Source: Thermoleophilia bacterium (lineage in GTDB: Bacteria; Actinomycetota; Thermoleophilia; Gaiellales; Gaiellaceae). Taken from it: 34,487 bases of DNA. Where the stretch lies: assembly GCA_014534415.1 (NCBI GenBank), contig JACVRM010000002.1, forward strand, positions 1 to 34,487, in the 5' to 3' direction. The notes beneath the pieces were generated by a model. It was not told the DNA's origin. It was given only the letters and a program-made list of their open reading frames with translations, and ran no database searches. Within the stretch, counting starts at the first letter, position 1, and the number at the start of each line of letters is the position of its first letter. Below, piece by piece: positions 7,123 through 13,105 of the stretch. The position numbers were made by a program, and so were the translations under genes.

Positions 7123-7266
7123 GATTGTCCCTCCTTTCGACACGGGTCGACGACACCTCCCGGGGAGGCGTTGAGCGCGCGGAACGGGCTGCTGCGCCGG
7201 CTAGCGCAGGCTCCCGCACCGCGCGCGCGGCCACGACCAGAGCCTCGTGCGGAGAGCGGGAAGCAT
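7123..7266 (-). promoter_or_regulatory. trpS leader RNA, candidate Trp attenuator
   Basis: 144-nt leader carrying a short ORF with Trp-Ser-Trp codons and several helices. Helix A is GCGCGCGG (7226-7219) with CCGCGCGC (7182-7175), 8 bp. Helix B is CCGCAC (7252-7247) with GTGCGG (7219-7214), 6 bp plus a bulged extension. Helix C is CTGCGC (7209-7204) with GCGCAG (7197-7192), with the leader stop codon in its loop. Helix D is CCTCC-ccg-GGAGG (7168-7156). A and B share the base at 7219, and A begins 4 nt after the second Trp codon, so ribosome position would decide which forms. No U-run terminator is obvious; helix D's CCTCC could also pair with the trpS ribosome site. Confidence 0.55.
7201..7266 (-). 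CDS. trpS leader peptide with WSW motif
   Basis: Twenty-one codons beginning MLPALRTRLWSW and ending at TAG, with tryptophan at codons 10 and 12 (7239-7237 and 7233-7231). The ATG lies 7 nt after a TACCTT -10 box, so the message would start on the initiator codon (leaderless). Two Trp codons in a short peptide directly ahead of the Trp-tRNA synthetase gene is the hallmark of ribosome-mediated attenuation. An auxiliary trpS of Streptomyces coelicolor is known to be controlled this way. No independent coding support exists beyond promoter, spacing and context. Confidence 0.6.
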   Translation of the reverse strand: MLPALRTRLWSWPRARCGSLR

Positions 7267-7273
7267 TGAACGC

Positions 7274-7302
7274 AAGGTAGCCGCTGCGGAAAACGCCCGC
7301 AA
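7274..7302 (-). promoter_or_regulatory. Promoter of the trpS leader
   Basis: On the minus strand TTGCGG (7302-7297), exactly 17 nt, then TACCTT (7279-7274). The leader ATG follows after 7 nt. The -35 is only partly conserved, but spacing is ideal. It lies back to back with the aroF -10 at 7304-7309, so the two promoters probably interfere. Confidence 0.6.
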
Positions 7303-7303
7303 C

Positions 7304-7309
7304 TAGACT
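7304..7309 (+). promoter_or_regulatory. Leaderless -10 box of the DAHP synthase gene
   Basis: TAGACT fits TAnnnT and ends 7 nt before the ATG at 7317. No Shine-Dalgarno is present, so a leaderless transcript is likely. It abuts the -35 of the divergent trpS leader promoter. Confidence 0.55.
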
Positions 7310-7316
7310 GCTCGCG

Positions 7317-8156
7317 ATGGCCGGCACCGACGTGCTCACGCCCTTCCGCGTGCTGAACGGCATCCACGAGGCGTCGCCGACTGTGATCTCGGTGCGCGGA
7401 CGACGGCTCGGCAACGGGCACTTCGGGCTGATCGCGGGGCCGTGCACCGTCGAGTCGCGGGATCAGACGCTGTCGAGCGCTCGCGCGGTCGCGGAGGCGG
7501 GCGCGACGATGTTGCGTGGAGGCGCGTTCAAGCCGCGCACGTCGCCGTACGCGTTCAGCGGCCTGGGCCTCGAGGCGCTCGAGATCCTGCGCGAGGCCTC
7601 CGACGAGACGGGGCTGCCCGTCGTCACCGAGCTCCTCGACCCTCGCCACGTGGAAGAGGTCGCCGCCATAGCCGACGTCGTCCAGGTCGGCGCGCGCAAC
7701 ATGCAGAACTACCCGCTGCTGGTCGAGGTCGGGCGACTCGACCGGCCGGTCCTGCTGAAGCGCGGTAGCTCGGCGTCCGTCGACGAGCTGCTCAACGCCG
7801 CCGAGTGCGTTGCCAAAGAGGGAAACGAGCGGATCATCCTCTGCGAGCGCGGTATCAGGACGTTCGAGCGGGCGACGCGCTACACGCTCGATCTCGGCGC
7901 GGTCGCGGCGCTCAAGCAGCGGACGCACCTGCCGGTCGTCGTCGACCCGTCGCACGCGGCCGGAGAACGGTCGCTCGTGCTGCCGCTCGCGCGCGCCGCG
8001 GCGGCGGTGGGCGCCGACGGGATCATCGTCGAGGTGCACCCGCGCCCGGACGAGGCGCTCTGCGACGGCCCGCAACAGCTCGCCGCCGGCGAGTTCCGGG
8101 CGTTCGCCGCCGAGATCGCGGCGATCGCCTCGCTGCTCGGCAAGCAGATCGGGTAG
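7317..8156 (+). CDS. aroF: 3-deoxy-7-phosphoheptulonate synthase, KDO8PS-like short form
   Basis: 279 aa first enzyme of the shikimate pathway, joining PEP and erythrose 4-phosphate. It belongs to the type I-beta class related to KDO8P synthase. Markers are LIAGPCTVES (38-47), LRGGAFKPRTSPYAFSGLG (66-84), KRGSSAS and DPSHAAGERS. Many homologues carry an N-terminal ferredoxin-like regulatory domain that binds Tyr or Phe; here only about 35 residues precede the barrel, so that domain is missing and feedback control by it is not expected. The ATG follows a leaderless -10. aroA lies 9 bp downstream, giving a shikimate unit. KDO8P synthase itself is unlikely in a Gram-positive context. Confidence 0.9.
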   Translation: MAGTDVLTPFRVLNGIHEASPTVISVRGRRLGNGHFGLIAGPCTVESRDQTLSSARAVAEAGATMLRGGAFKPRTSPYAFSGLGLEALEILREASDETGLPVVTELLDPRHVEEVAAIADVVQVGARNMQNYPLLVEVGRLDRPVLLKRGSSASVDELLNAAECVAKEGNERIILCERGIRTFERATRYTLDLGAVAALKQRTHLPVVVDPSHAAGERSLVLPLARAAAAVGADGIIVEVHPRPDEALCDGPQQLAAGEFRAFAAEIAAIASLLGKQIG

Positions 8157-8165
8157 GCGAGATCT

Positions 8166-9455
8166 GTGCGGTTCGTGGCGCCGGCGAGCTCCGTCGTCGG
8201 GCACATCGGCCTGCCCGGCGACAAGTCCATCTCGCACCGCGCCGTGCTGCTCGCGGCCGTCGCAGACGGGGAGACGCGCATTCGCGGCTTCGGGCGCTCG
8301 CTCGACACGGAAGCGACGGTTGCTGCGGTGCGGGTGCTCGGCGTCGGCGTGGACGAGCCGGCGCCGGATGAGCTCGTCGTCCACGGCGTGGGACTGCGCG
8401 GGCTGCGCGTGCCCGCGGGCCCGATCGACTGTGGCAACTCAGGAACGCTCATGCGGCTGCTCGCGGGCCTGCTCGCCGGGCACGGCGGCCGCTTCGAGCT
8501 GACCGGCGACGCTTCGCTGCGCGCGCGGCCGATGGACCGGGTCGCCGACCCGCTCGGCGCGATGGGCGCACGCGTGGAGACGACTGCCGGCGGCGCTCCG
8601 CTCGCCGTGGAGGGCGGAGAGCTGCGCGGTGTCGAGCACGAGCTCCCGGTGGCGAGCGCTCAGGTCAAGTCGGCGCTGCTGCTCGCCGGGCTGTACGCCG
8701 ACAGGCCGACCGCGGTCGTCGAGCCGCACAGCACCCGGGATCACACCGAGATCCTGCTGCGTCACGCCGGCGCGCACGTCGCGCGGCGCGGCCGCCGGGT
8801 CGACGTGCGGCCGACGGAGCGGCTCTCGCTCGGCGAGGTGACGGTGCCGGGCGATCTGTCGAGCGCGGCGCCGTTCCTGGCCGCCGCCATTCTGCTCGCC
8901 GGCTCCGAGCTGACCGTCCATGAGGTCGGCCTCAACCCGACGAGGACCGGCTTCGTCGACGTGCTCGCCCGGATGGGCGCCCGGCTGACGGTGCTCCACC
9001 GGCGGCGCGCCGGCGGCGAGCCGCTCGGCGACCTCGACACGCGCTCGAGCGAGCTCGTCGCCACGCGCGTCACGCCGCGAGAAGTGCCGCGGCTCGTGGA
9101 CGAGCTACCGCTCGTCGCACTCGTGGCCGGCCTCGCGCGCGGCACGACGACGGTGCGCGGCGCGGGCGAGCTCCGTCTCAAGGAGACGGACCGTGTCGAG
9201 GCGGTGACCGGGGCGCTCCGCCCGCTCGGGATCCACATCCTGCCTGCCGACGAGGGGTTTCGCGTACGCGGCGTGCCCACGCGGCCGCGCGGAGGCGGCG
9301 TCGTCCGGGCTCGCGGCGACCACCGCGTGGCGATGCTCGGCGGCGTCGCCGGGCTCGTGTCCCGGGAGGGCGTGCGCATCGAGGACGACGAGGCCGTCGC
9401 CGTAAGCTTCCCTGGATTCTTCGATCTCCTCGAAGCTGTCGCTCAACGGAGCTGA
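8166..9455 (+). CDS. aroA: 3-phosphoshikimate 1-carboxyvinyltransferase (EPSP synthase)
   Basis: 429 aa enzyme transferring enolpyruvyl from PEP to shikimate 3-phosphate. Conserved segments: LPGDKSISHRAVLLAA (16-31) for phosphate binding, DCGNSGTLMRLLAG, the S-A-Q-V-K-S-A stretch and GELRLKETDRVEAV; the ARGDHRVAML motif is near the C-terminus. The second residue after the glycine pair is alanine-free in the usual PEP loop (CGNSGT), the ordinary arrangement. The GTG start lies 9 bp after the aroF stop with no strong ribosome site, so coupling is likely. The gene leads into cmk, plsC and der, a frequent actinobacterial cluster. Confidence 0.95.
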   Translation: MRFVAPASSVVGHIGLPGDKSISHRAVLLAAVADGETRIRGFGRSLDTEATVAAVRVLGVGVDEPAPDELVVHGVGLRGLRVPAGPIDCGNSGTLMRLLAGLLAGHGGRFELTGDASLRARPMDRVADPLGAMGARVETTAGGAPLAVEGGELRGVEHELPVASAQVKSALLLAGLYADRPTAVVEPHSTRDHTEILLRHAGAHVARRGRRVDVRPTERLSLGEVTVPGDLSSAAPFLAAAILLAGSELTVHEVGLNPTRTGFVDVLARMGARLTVLHRRRAGGEPLGDLDTRSSELVATRVTPREVPRLVDELPLVALVAGLARGTTTVRGAGELRLKETDRVEAVTGALRPLGIHILPADEGFRVRGVPTRPRGGGVVRARGDHRVAMLGGVAGLVSREGVRIEDDEAVAVSFPGFFDLLEAVAQRS

Positions 9456-9569
9456 GCGCGACCTGCGAGGAAATCGATAGGCAATGAGTGACGACCACCT
9501 GAGAGCAACGGGACAGTGCGCCTGCCGACCCCGCCGTCGCGCCGGCGCTCGGGCCGAGGGCGCGAGACC

Positions 9570-10202
9570 GTGATCGTCGCGATCGACGGGCCGGCCGGCG
9601 CAGGCAAGAGCACGGCCGCACGCCGCCTCGCCGAGCGCCTGGGGTTTCGCTACCTGGACACGGGCGCGATGTACCGGGCGCTGACCTGGCTGGCCCGCCA
9701 GCGAGGCGTGGCGGACGACGACGGTGCGGCGCTGGCCGATCTGGCCCGTAGGCATCCGATCGAGCTCGAGTCCGGCGGCGTCGTGCGGATCGCCGGGACG
9801 GACGTCACGGAGGCGATCCGCAGCGCCGAGATCGACCGCGCCGTTCCGGTGGTCGCGCGCCAGCCGGGCGTCCGCGAGGTCATGCGCCGGCGACAGCGGG
9901 AGCTCGCCGACGCAGGCGACGCCGTGATCGAGGGCCGCGACATCGGCACAGTCGTCGTGCCGGACGCGGAGGTCAAGGTGTACTTCGTGGCCAACACGCG
10001 CGTTCGCGCGTGGCGGCGGCAGGCGGAGCGGCCCGAGATCGGCTCCGACGCGCTCGTCACCGACCTGCGGCTGCGCGACGAGAGCGACGCCGAGCGGACG
10101 CTGAAGGCCGACGACGCGGTCGAGATCGACACGACGCGGCTGAAGATCGACGAGGTCGTCGCGATCATCGAGGAGCTCGTGCGCGAGCGGCTGCCCGCAT
10201 GA
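9570..10202 (+). CDS. cmk: Cytidylate kinase
   Basis: 210 aa kinase converting (d)CMP to (d)CDP with ATP. The P-loop GPAGAGKST is at 7-15, followed by the NMP-binding segment FRYLDTGAMYRALTWLA and the motif VIEGRDIGTVVVPDAEVKVYF with the LRDESDAERT ... DDAVEIDTT lid region. The GTG was chosen because the family begins right before the P-loop sheet and GAGG lies 9 nt upstream. An in-frame GTG at 9516 would add 18 proline/arginine-rich residues. A 29-codon frame beginning ATG at 9484 ends on the start of cmk (GTGA), which could couple translation. The stop overlaps plsC (ATGA). Confidence 0.93.
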   Translation: MIVAIDGPAGAGKSTAARRLAERLGFRYLDTGAMYRALTWLARQRGVADDDGAALADLARRHPIELESGGVVRIAGTDVTEAIRSAEIDRAVPVVARQPGVREVMRRRQRELADAGDAVIEGRDIGTVVVPDAEVKVYFVANTRVRAWRRQAERPEIGSDALVTDLRLRDESDAERTLKADDAVEIDTTRLKIDEVVAIIEELVRERLPA

Positions 10203-10876
10203 GGGCCGCCGAGGCTGCCTGGGTTGTCGGTCGCCTGACCCTGGCGCCGGCCGTCAAGGCAACCGCGCTGCTCAGAACCTACGGGCTGGAGCGCGTGCCA
10301 CGCGAAGGCGGGGTCGTGCTCGCGTTCAACCATTTCTCGTGGCTCGATCCGCTCGCGTTCGGCGCCGTCTCGCCGCGGGTCGTCTACTACATGGCGAAGA
10401 TCGAGCTGCACCGCGTGCCGGCGTTGGGTGCCTTGGTGCGCGGCTTCGGCGCGTACTCCGTGCGGCGCGGCGAATCGGATCGTGAGGCGATCCGGCTGTC
10501 GCGTGAGCTGGTTCGGGAAGGCCGCGCGCTCGGCTTCTTCGTCGAGGGAACGCGACAGCGCAGCGGCGTGCCCGGCGAGCCGAAGCCCGGCGCCTCCATG
10601 ATCGCGCTGCAGGAGCGCGTGCCGGTCGTGCCGGCCGCGATCCACGGGAGCCAGTTCTGGCGAGTCGGCAACTTCCAGCCCGTGTCGATCGCGTGGGGGG
10701 AGCCGCTGCACTTCGACGGCCTCGCCGCCAACGCGCGCGGCTACCGCGAGGCGTCGGCCGAGATCGGCCGCTCGATCCGCACGCTCTGGGACTTCCTCGT
10801 CGACATGCACGAGCTCGACCGGCCAGAGGCCACTCCGCCCGCTCTCGCGGGCGGAGTGGTTAGACCGAAAGCGTGA
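10199..10876 (+). CDS. plsC: 1-acyl-sn-glycerol-3-phosphate acyltransferase (PlsC-like)
   Basis: 225 aa membrane-associated acyltransferase of phospholipid synthesis, adding the second acyl chain to lysophosphatidate. The catalytic HX4D motif is H45-FSWL-D50, and the substrate-binding FVEGTRQRSG is at 114-123. The VPVVPAAIHG motif follows. Translation is coupled to cmk by an ATGA overlap and to der by a GTGA overlap. The final codons (EATPPALAGGVVRPKA) are built from a perfect 13-bp inverted repeat that looks like a terminator, so the true functional C-terminus may end earlier. Acyl specificity cannot be read from sequence. Confidence 0.9.
   Translation: MRAAEAAWVVGRLTLAPAVKATALLRTYGLERVPREGGVVLAFNHFSWLDPLAFGAVSPRVVYYMAKIELHRVPALGALVRGFGAYSVRRGESDREAIRLSRELVREGRALGFFVEGTRQRSGVPGEPKPGASMIALQERVPVVPAAIHGSQFWRVGNFQPVSIAWGEPLHFDGLAANARGYREASAEIGRSIRTLWDFLVDMHELDRPEATPPALAGGVVRPKA
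10830..10859 (+). terminator. Perfect 13-bp hairpin in the 3' end of plsC
   Basis: CCACTCCGCCCGC-tctc-GCGGGCGGAGTGG, followed by TT. It lies inside the last plsC codons, 13 nt before the annotated der start. It could act as a terminator or attenuator between plsC and der. Confidence 0.55.
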
Positions 10877-12222
10877 GCGAGGATTCCAGCCATCCTGCTA
10901 ACCAGGCTCTCGCCACAGGCGAGAGCCTGGCGGGAACGGTGGCGGTGGTGGGCTTCCCGAACGTCGGGAAGTCGACGCTCGTGAACCGCCTGACGCAGAC
11001 GCGCGCCGCGGTCGTGCACGAGACGCCCGGCGTGACGCGCGACCGCAAGGAGCTCGTCTGCGAGTGGGCCGGGCAGCGCTTCCTGCTCGTGGACACCGGG
11101 GGCGTCGACATCGCCGACCCGTCGCCGATCACGCGAGGGGTCGCCGACCAGGCGCGCGCGGCGGTCGCCGAGGCCGACCTGGTGCTGTTCGTGCTCGACG
11201 CGCGCGCCGGCCTCACGCCCGGCGACGAGGAGATCGCAGCGATCCTGCGCAGCTCTCGCAAACCGGTGCTCGTGCTGGCGAACAAGATCGACGATCCAGC
11301 GCAGGACGCGCTCGCGCTCGAGTTCCACCGGCTCGGGCTCGGAGACCCAGTGCCGCTCTCCGCGCTCCACGGCCACGGCACCGGCGACCTGCTCGACGAG
11401 ATCGTCGAGCTGCTGCCGGGGCGCGGCCGCCCGGCGGTCGGCGACGAGGCGATCCGTGTGGCGATCCTCGGCCGGCCGAACGTCGGCAAGTCGAGCCTGC
11501 TGAACGCGCTCGTCGGCCAGGAGCGCGTGCTCGTCTCCGAGGTCCCGGGGACGACCCGCGACGCGATCGACACGGTGCTGGAGCGCGACGGGCGCACCTT
11601 CGTGCTCGTCGACACGGCCGGCCTGCGGCGGAAGCGCCGGCAACGCCAGGGGATCGAGTACTACTCGGAGTTGCGCGCGCTCCAGGCAGCCGACCGGGCC
11701 GACGTCGCGCTCGTGCTGGTGGACGCCGCGGAGGGCCTCGTGGAGCAGGACGTGGCCGTGGCCGAGACCGCGCGAAAGGCGCAGTGCTCGACGCTGGTCG
11801 TCCTCTCCAAGTGGGACGTCGGCACGGTCGAGATCGACGAGATCCGCGCCGAGCTCCGGCGTCGGCTGCGGCAGCGCCCGCCGCTCGTCGCAGTCTCGGC
11901 GAGGACCGGCCGCGGGATCGGCCGCCTGCTCGAGCGGGTGGTCGAGCAGTACGAGAAGCACTCGGCCCGGATTCCGACGCCGGAGCTGAACCGCTTCCTG
12001 GGGGAGCTGCGGCAGGCGCGTCAGCCGCCGTCGCGCAACGGAAAGCGGCTCAACCTCCTGTACGGCACGCAGGTGCACGCGCGGCCGCCACGGATCCGGA
12101 TCTTCGTGAACGACCCGAGCCTGCTGACGCGCGACTACGGCTACTGGGTCGAGAACCAGCTGCGCGAGCGCTTCCAGCTTGCCGGTATCCCGGTCGCGAT
12201 CGATTTCGTGCGACGCAGCTGA
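10873..12222 (+). CDS. der: Ribosome assembly GTPase Der (EngA)
   Basis: 449 aa GTPase with two tandem G domains and a C-terminal KH-like domain, needed for 50S subunit assembly. First P-loop GFPNVGKST at 27-35 with DTGG, NKID and SAL; second P-loop GRPNVGKSS at 200-208 with DTAG, SKWD and SAR. The KH-like part carries LLYGTQVHARPPRIRIFVND. The GTG used here overlaps plsC by 4 bp. It is followed by a perfect hairpin within codons 10-20. An alternative GTG at 10939 starts right at the first beta strand and would match the usual short Der N-terminus, leaving both hairpins untranslated. The start is therefore uncertain. Confidence 0.94.
   Translation: MSEDSSHPANQALATGESLAGTVAVVGFPNVGKSTLVNRLTQTRAAVVHETPGVTRDRKELVCEWAGQRFLLVDTGGVDIADPSPITRGVADQARAAVAEADLVLFVLDARAGLTPGDEEIAAILRSSRKPVLVLANKIDDPAQDALALEFHRLGLGDPVPLSALHGHGTGDLLDEIVELLPGRGRPAVGDEAIRVAILGRPNVGKSSLLNALVGQERVLVSEVPGTTRDAIDTVLERDGRTFVLVDTAGLRRKRRQRQGIEYYSELRALQAADRADVALVLVDAAEGLVEQDVAVAETARKAQCSTLVVLSKWDVGTVEIDEIRAELRRRLRQRPPLVAVSARTGRGIGRLLERVVEQYEKHSARIPTPELNRFLGELRQARQPPSRNGKRLNLLYGTQVHARPPRIRIFVNDPSLLTRDYGYWVENQLRERFQLAGIPVAIDFVRRS
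10902..10930 (+). promoter_or_regulatory. Perfect 13-bp hairpin at the 5' end of der
   Basis: CCAGGCTCTCGCC-aca-GGCGAGAGCCTGG. It lies in the first codons of der if the 10873 start is used, or 8 nt ahead of the alternative GTG at 10939. It may be an attenuator, a terminator or an initiation block. Confidence 0.45.
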
Positions 12223-12236
12223 GCGGACGCGTCCGC
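12223..12236. repeat. 14-bp perfect palindrome after der
   Basis: GCGGACGCGTCCGC begins directly after the der stop codon. Its function is unknown; a processing or protein-binding site is possible. Confidence 0.3.
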
Positions 12237-12282
12237 GTCCGACGCGGGTGCCGTCCGACGTCGGCTGTAGCTTCTGTCTCAA

Positions 12283-12306
12283 GCATCGGCCGGTTCGAGC
12301 CGATGC
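12283..12306 (+). terminator. 8-bp hairpin between der and the small acidic gene
   Basis: GCATCGGC (12283-12290) pairs with GCCGATGC (12299-12306) around an 8-nt loop. It may terminate der transcription. A possible -10 (TAGCTT, 12268-12273) lies just upstream, in which case the hairpin would be in a leader instead. Confidence 0.4.
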
Positions 12307-12368
12307 AAGCGGCGATGAACAGGCGGCTCCAGACGACGGGCAACCAGGGCGCGAACGGGAGGTTTGCG

Positions 12369-12482
12369 ATGGAGATCGGCGAGCCCGAGACCGAGCGCGA
12401 GATCGAGATCTTCCCGCTCGAGGAGCCGGTGCCCGACGCAGTGCCCGTCGAGGTGCCGGCGGAGGAGCTCGAACCGGCGTGA
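12369..12482 (+). CDS. Small acidic proline-rich protein
   Basis: 37 aa, very acidic (MEIGEPETEREIEIFPLEEP ...), with a proline/valine-rich second half of alternating PVP/EVPAEE units. No Cys, no aromatic residue except one Phe and no membrane segment; probably disordered. The ATG is preceded by GGGAGG at a good distance (7 nt), which favours it over in-frame ATGs at 12303 and 12315. Its stop overlaps the next start (GTGA), so the two proteins are made together. I recall similar tiny acidic proteins in other actinobacteria, always uncharacterised. It could be a binding partner or chaperone for the downstream protein; that is inference. Confidence 0.6.
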   Translation: MEIGEPETEREIEIFPLEEPVPDAVPVEVPAEELEPA

Positions 12483-12949
12483 CGCCGGGCGGCGAGACGT
12501 TCAGCGAGCCGCTGCTCGGGTGGCGGCTGTGGCACGTCCGGCCGCACGCCGACGGCTACCGGCTCGAGTCGTTCACCCGCCATCACGTGAGCTGGCCGGC
12601 GCAGCGGCGGCTGGAGGCCGGGTGCCCGGTGCACGGCCGCGAGGCGCCGTCCGGCGCGCACGAGTGCGGTATCTACGCGTTTCGCACGCGGGAGCTCGCC
12701 GAGACGTTGCTTCGGCGGTACACCGGCGTCCGGCAGTGCTACGCATCCCAGACCGCGGAGCTACCGCCGGCCCGGCCCGGGCGTCCACTCGCGCTGGGCA
12801 CGGTCTCGCTTTGGGGCCGCGTGCTCGTCCGCGAGCACGGTTTTCGAGCGCAGTACGCGTATCCGTACGCGCTCGAGCTGCTGGGCGGCGACGCCGAAAT
12901 CGCGCGCGCGCTGCGCGGCTTGTACGCGGTCGACGTGCTCGAGAGATAG
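12479..12949 (+). CDS. Uncharacterised protein with CGIYA and LWGRV motifs
   Basis: 156 aa soluble protein of unknown function. It has LLGWRLWHV near the N-terminus, a possible metal site formed by C49, H52, H61 and C63 (AGCPVH ... HECGIYAF), and LWGRVLVREHGFRAQYAYPY (111-130). This set of blocks recurs in an actinobacterial family that I know only as hypothetical. The GTG overlaps the stop of the small acidic gene by 4 bp. The 157 bp downstream carry the glpF promoter, so this gene ends its operon. It might bind zinc or a nucleic acid, but nothing in the sequence settles that. Confidence 0.75.
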   Translation: MTPGGETFSEPLLGWRLWHVRPHADGYRLESFTRHHVSWPAQRRLEAGCPVHGREAPSGAHECGIYAFRTRELAETLLRRYTGVRQCYASQTAELPPARPGRPLALGTVSLWGRVLVREHGFRAQYAYPYALELLGGDAEIARALRGLYAVDVLER

Positions 12950-13015
12950 CAGCACCGCCGCTCGCCGCCGAGCGGCCTGAGCTCGAGTTCGCAAAGAGCG
13001 CCAATCCGTTCCCGC

Positions 13016-13044
13016 TTGACTTCGCAACGAGCGAGTTTTTTAGT
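13016..13044 (+). promoter_or_regulatory. Promoter of glpF with inverted repeat
   Basis: TTGACT (13016-13021), exactly 17 nt, then TTTAGT (13039-13044). An inverted repeat CGCAAC (13023-13028) / GTTGCG (13043-13048) brackets the spacer and overlaps the -10, an operator-like placement. No glycerol regulator gene is nearby. Confidence 0.55.
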
Positions 13045-13105
13045 TGCGCACCGGCCTCGTTTCTCTGGGCGCGGTCATTGGGCGAGTGTCGACCAAGGAG
13101 GTGCG

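Noticed and set aside
7123..7266. T-box riboswitch for trpS
   Set aside because: No AGGGTGGnACCGCG-type T-box sequence; the Trp leader peptide is a better explanation.
9484..9573. 29-codon frame ending on the cmk start
   Set aside because: GTGA overlap is suggestive, but there is no ribosome site, no TAnnnT box at the right distance and the peptide is Arg-rich noise-like. Mentioned only under cmk.
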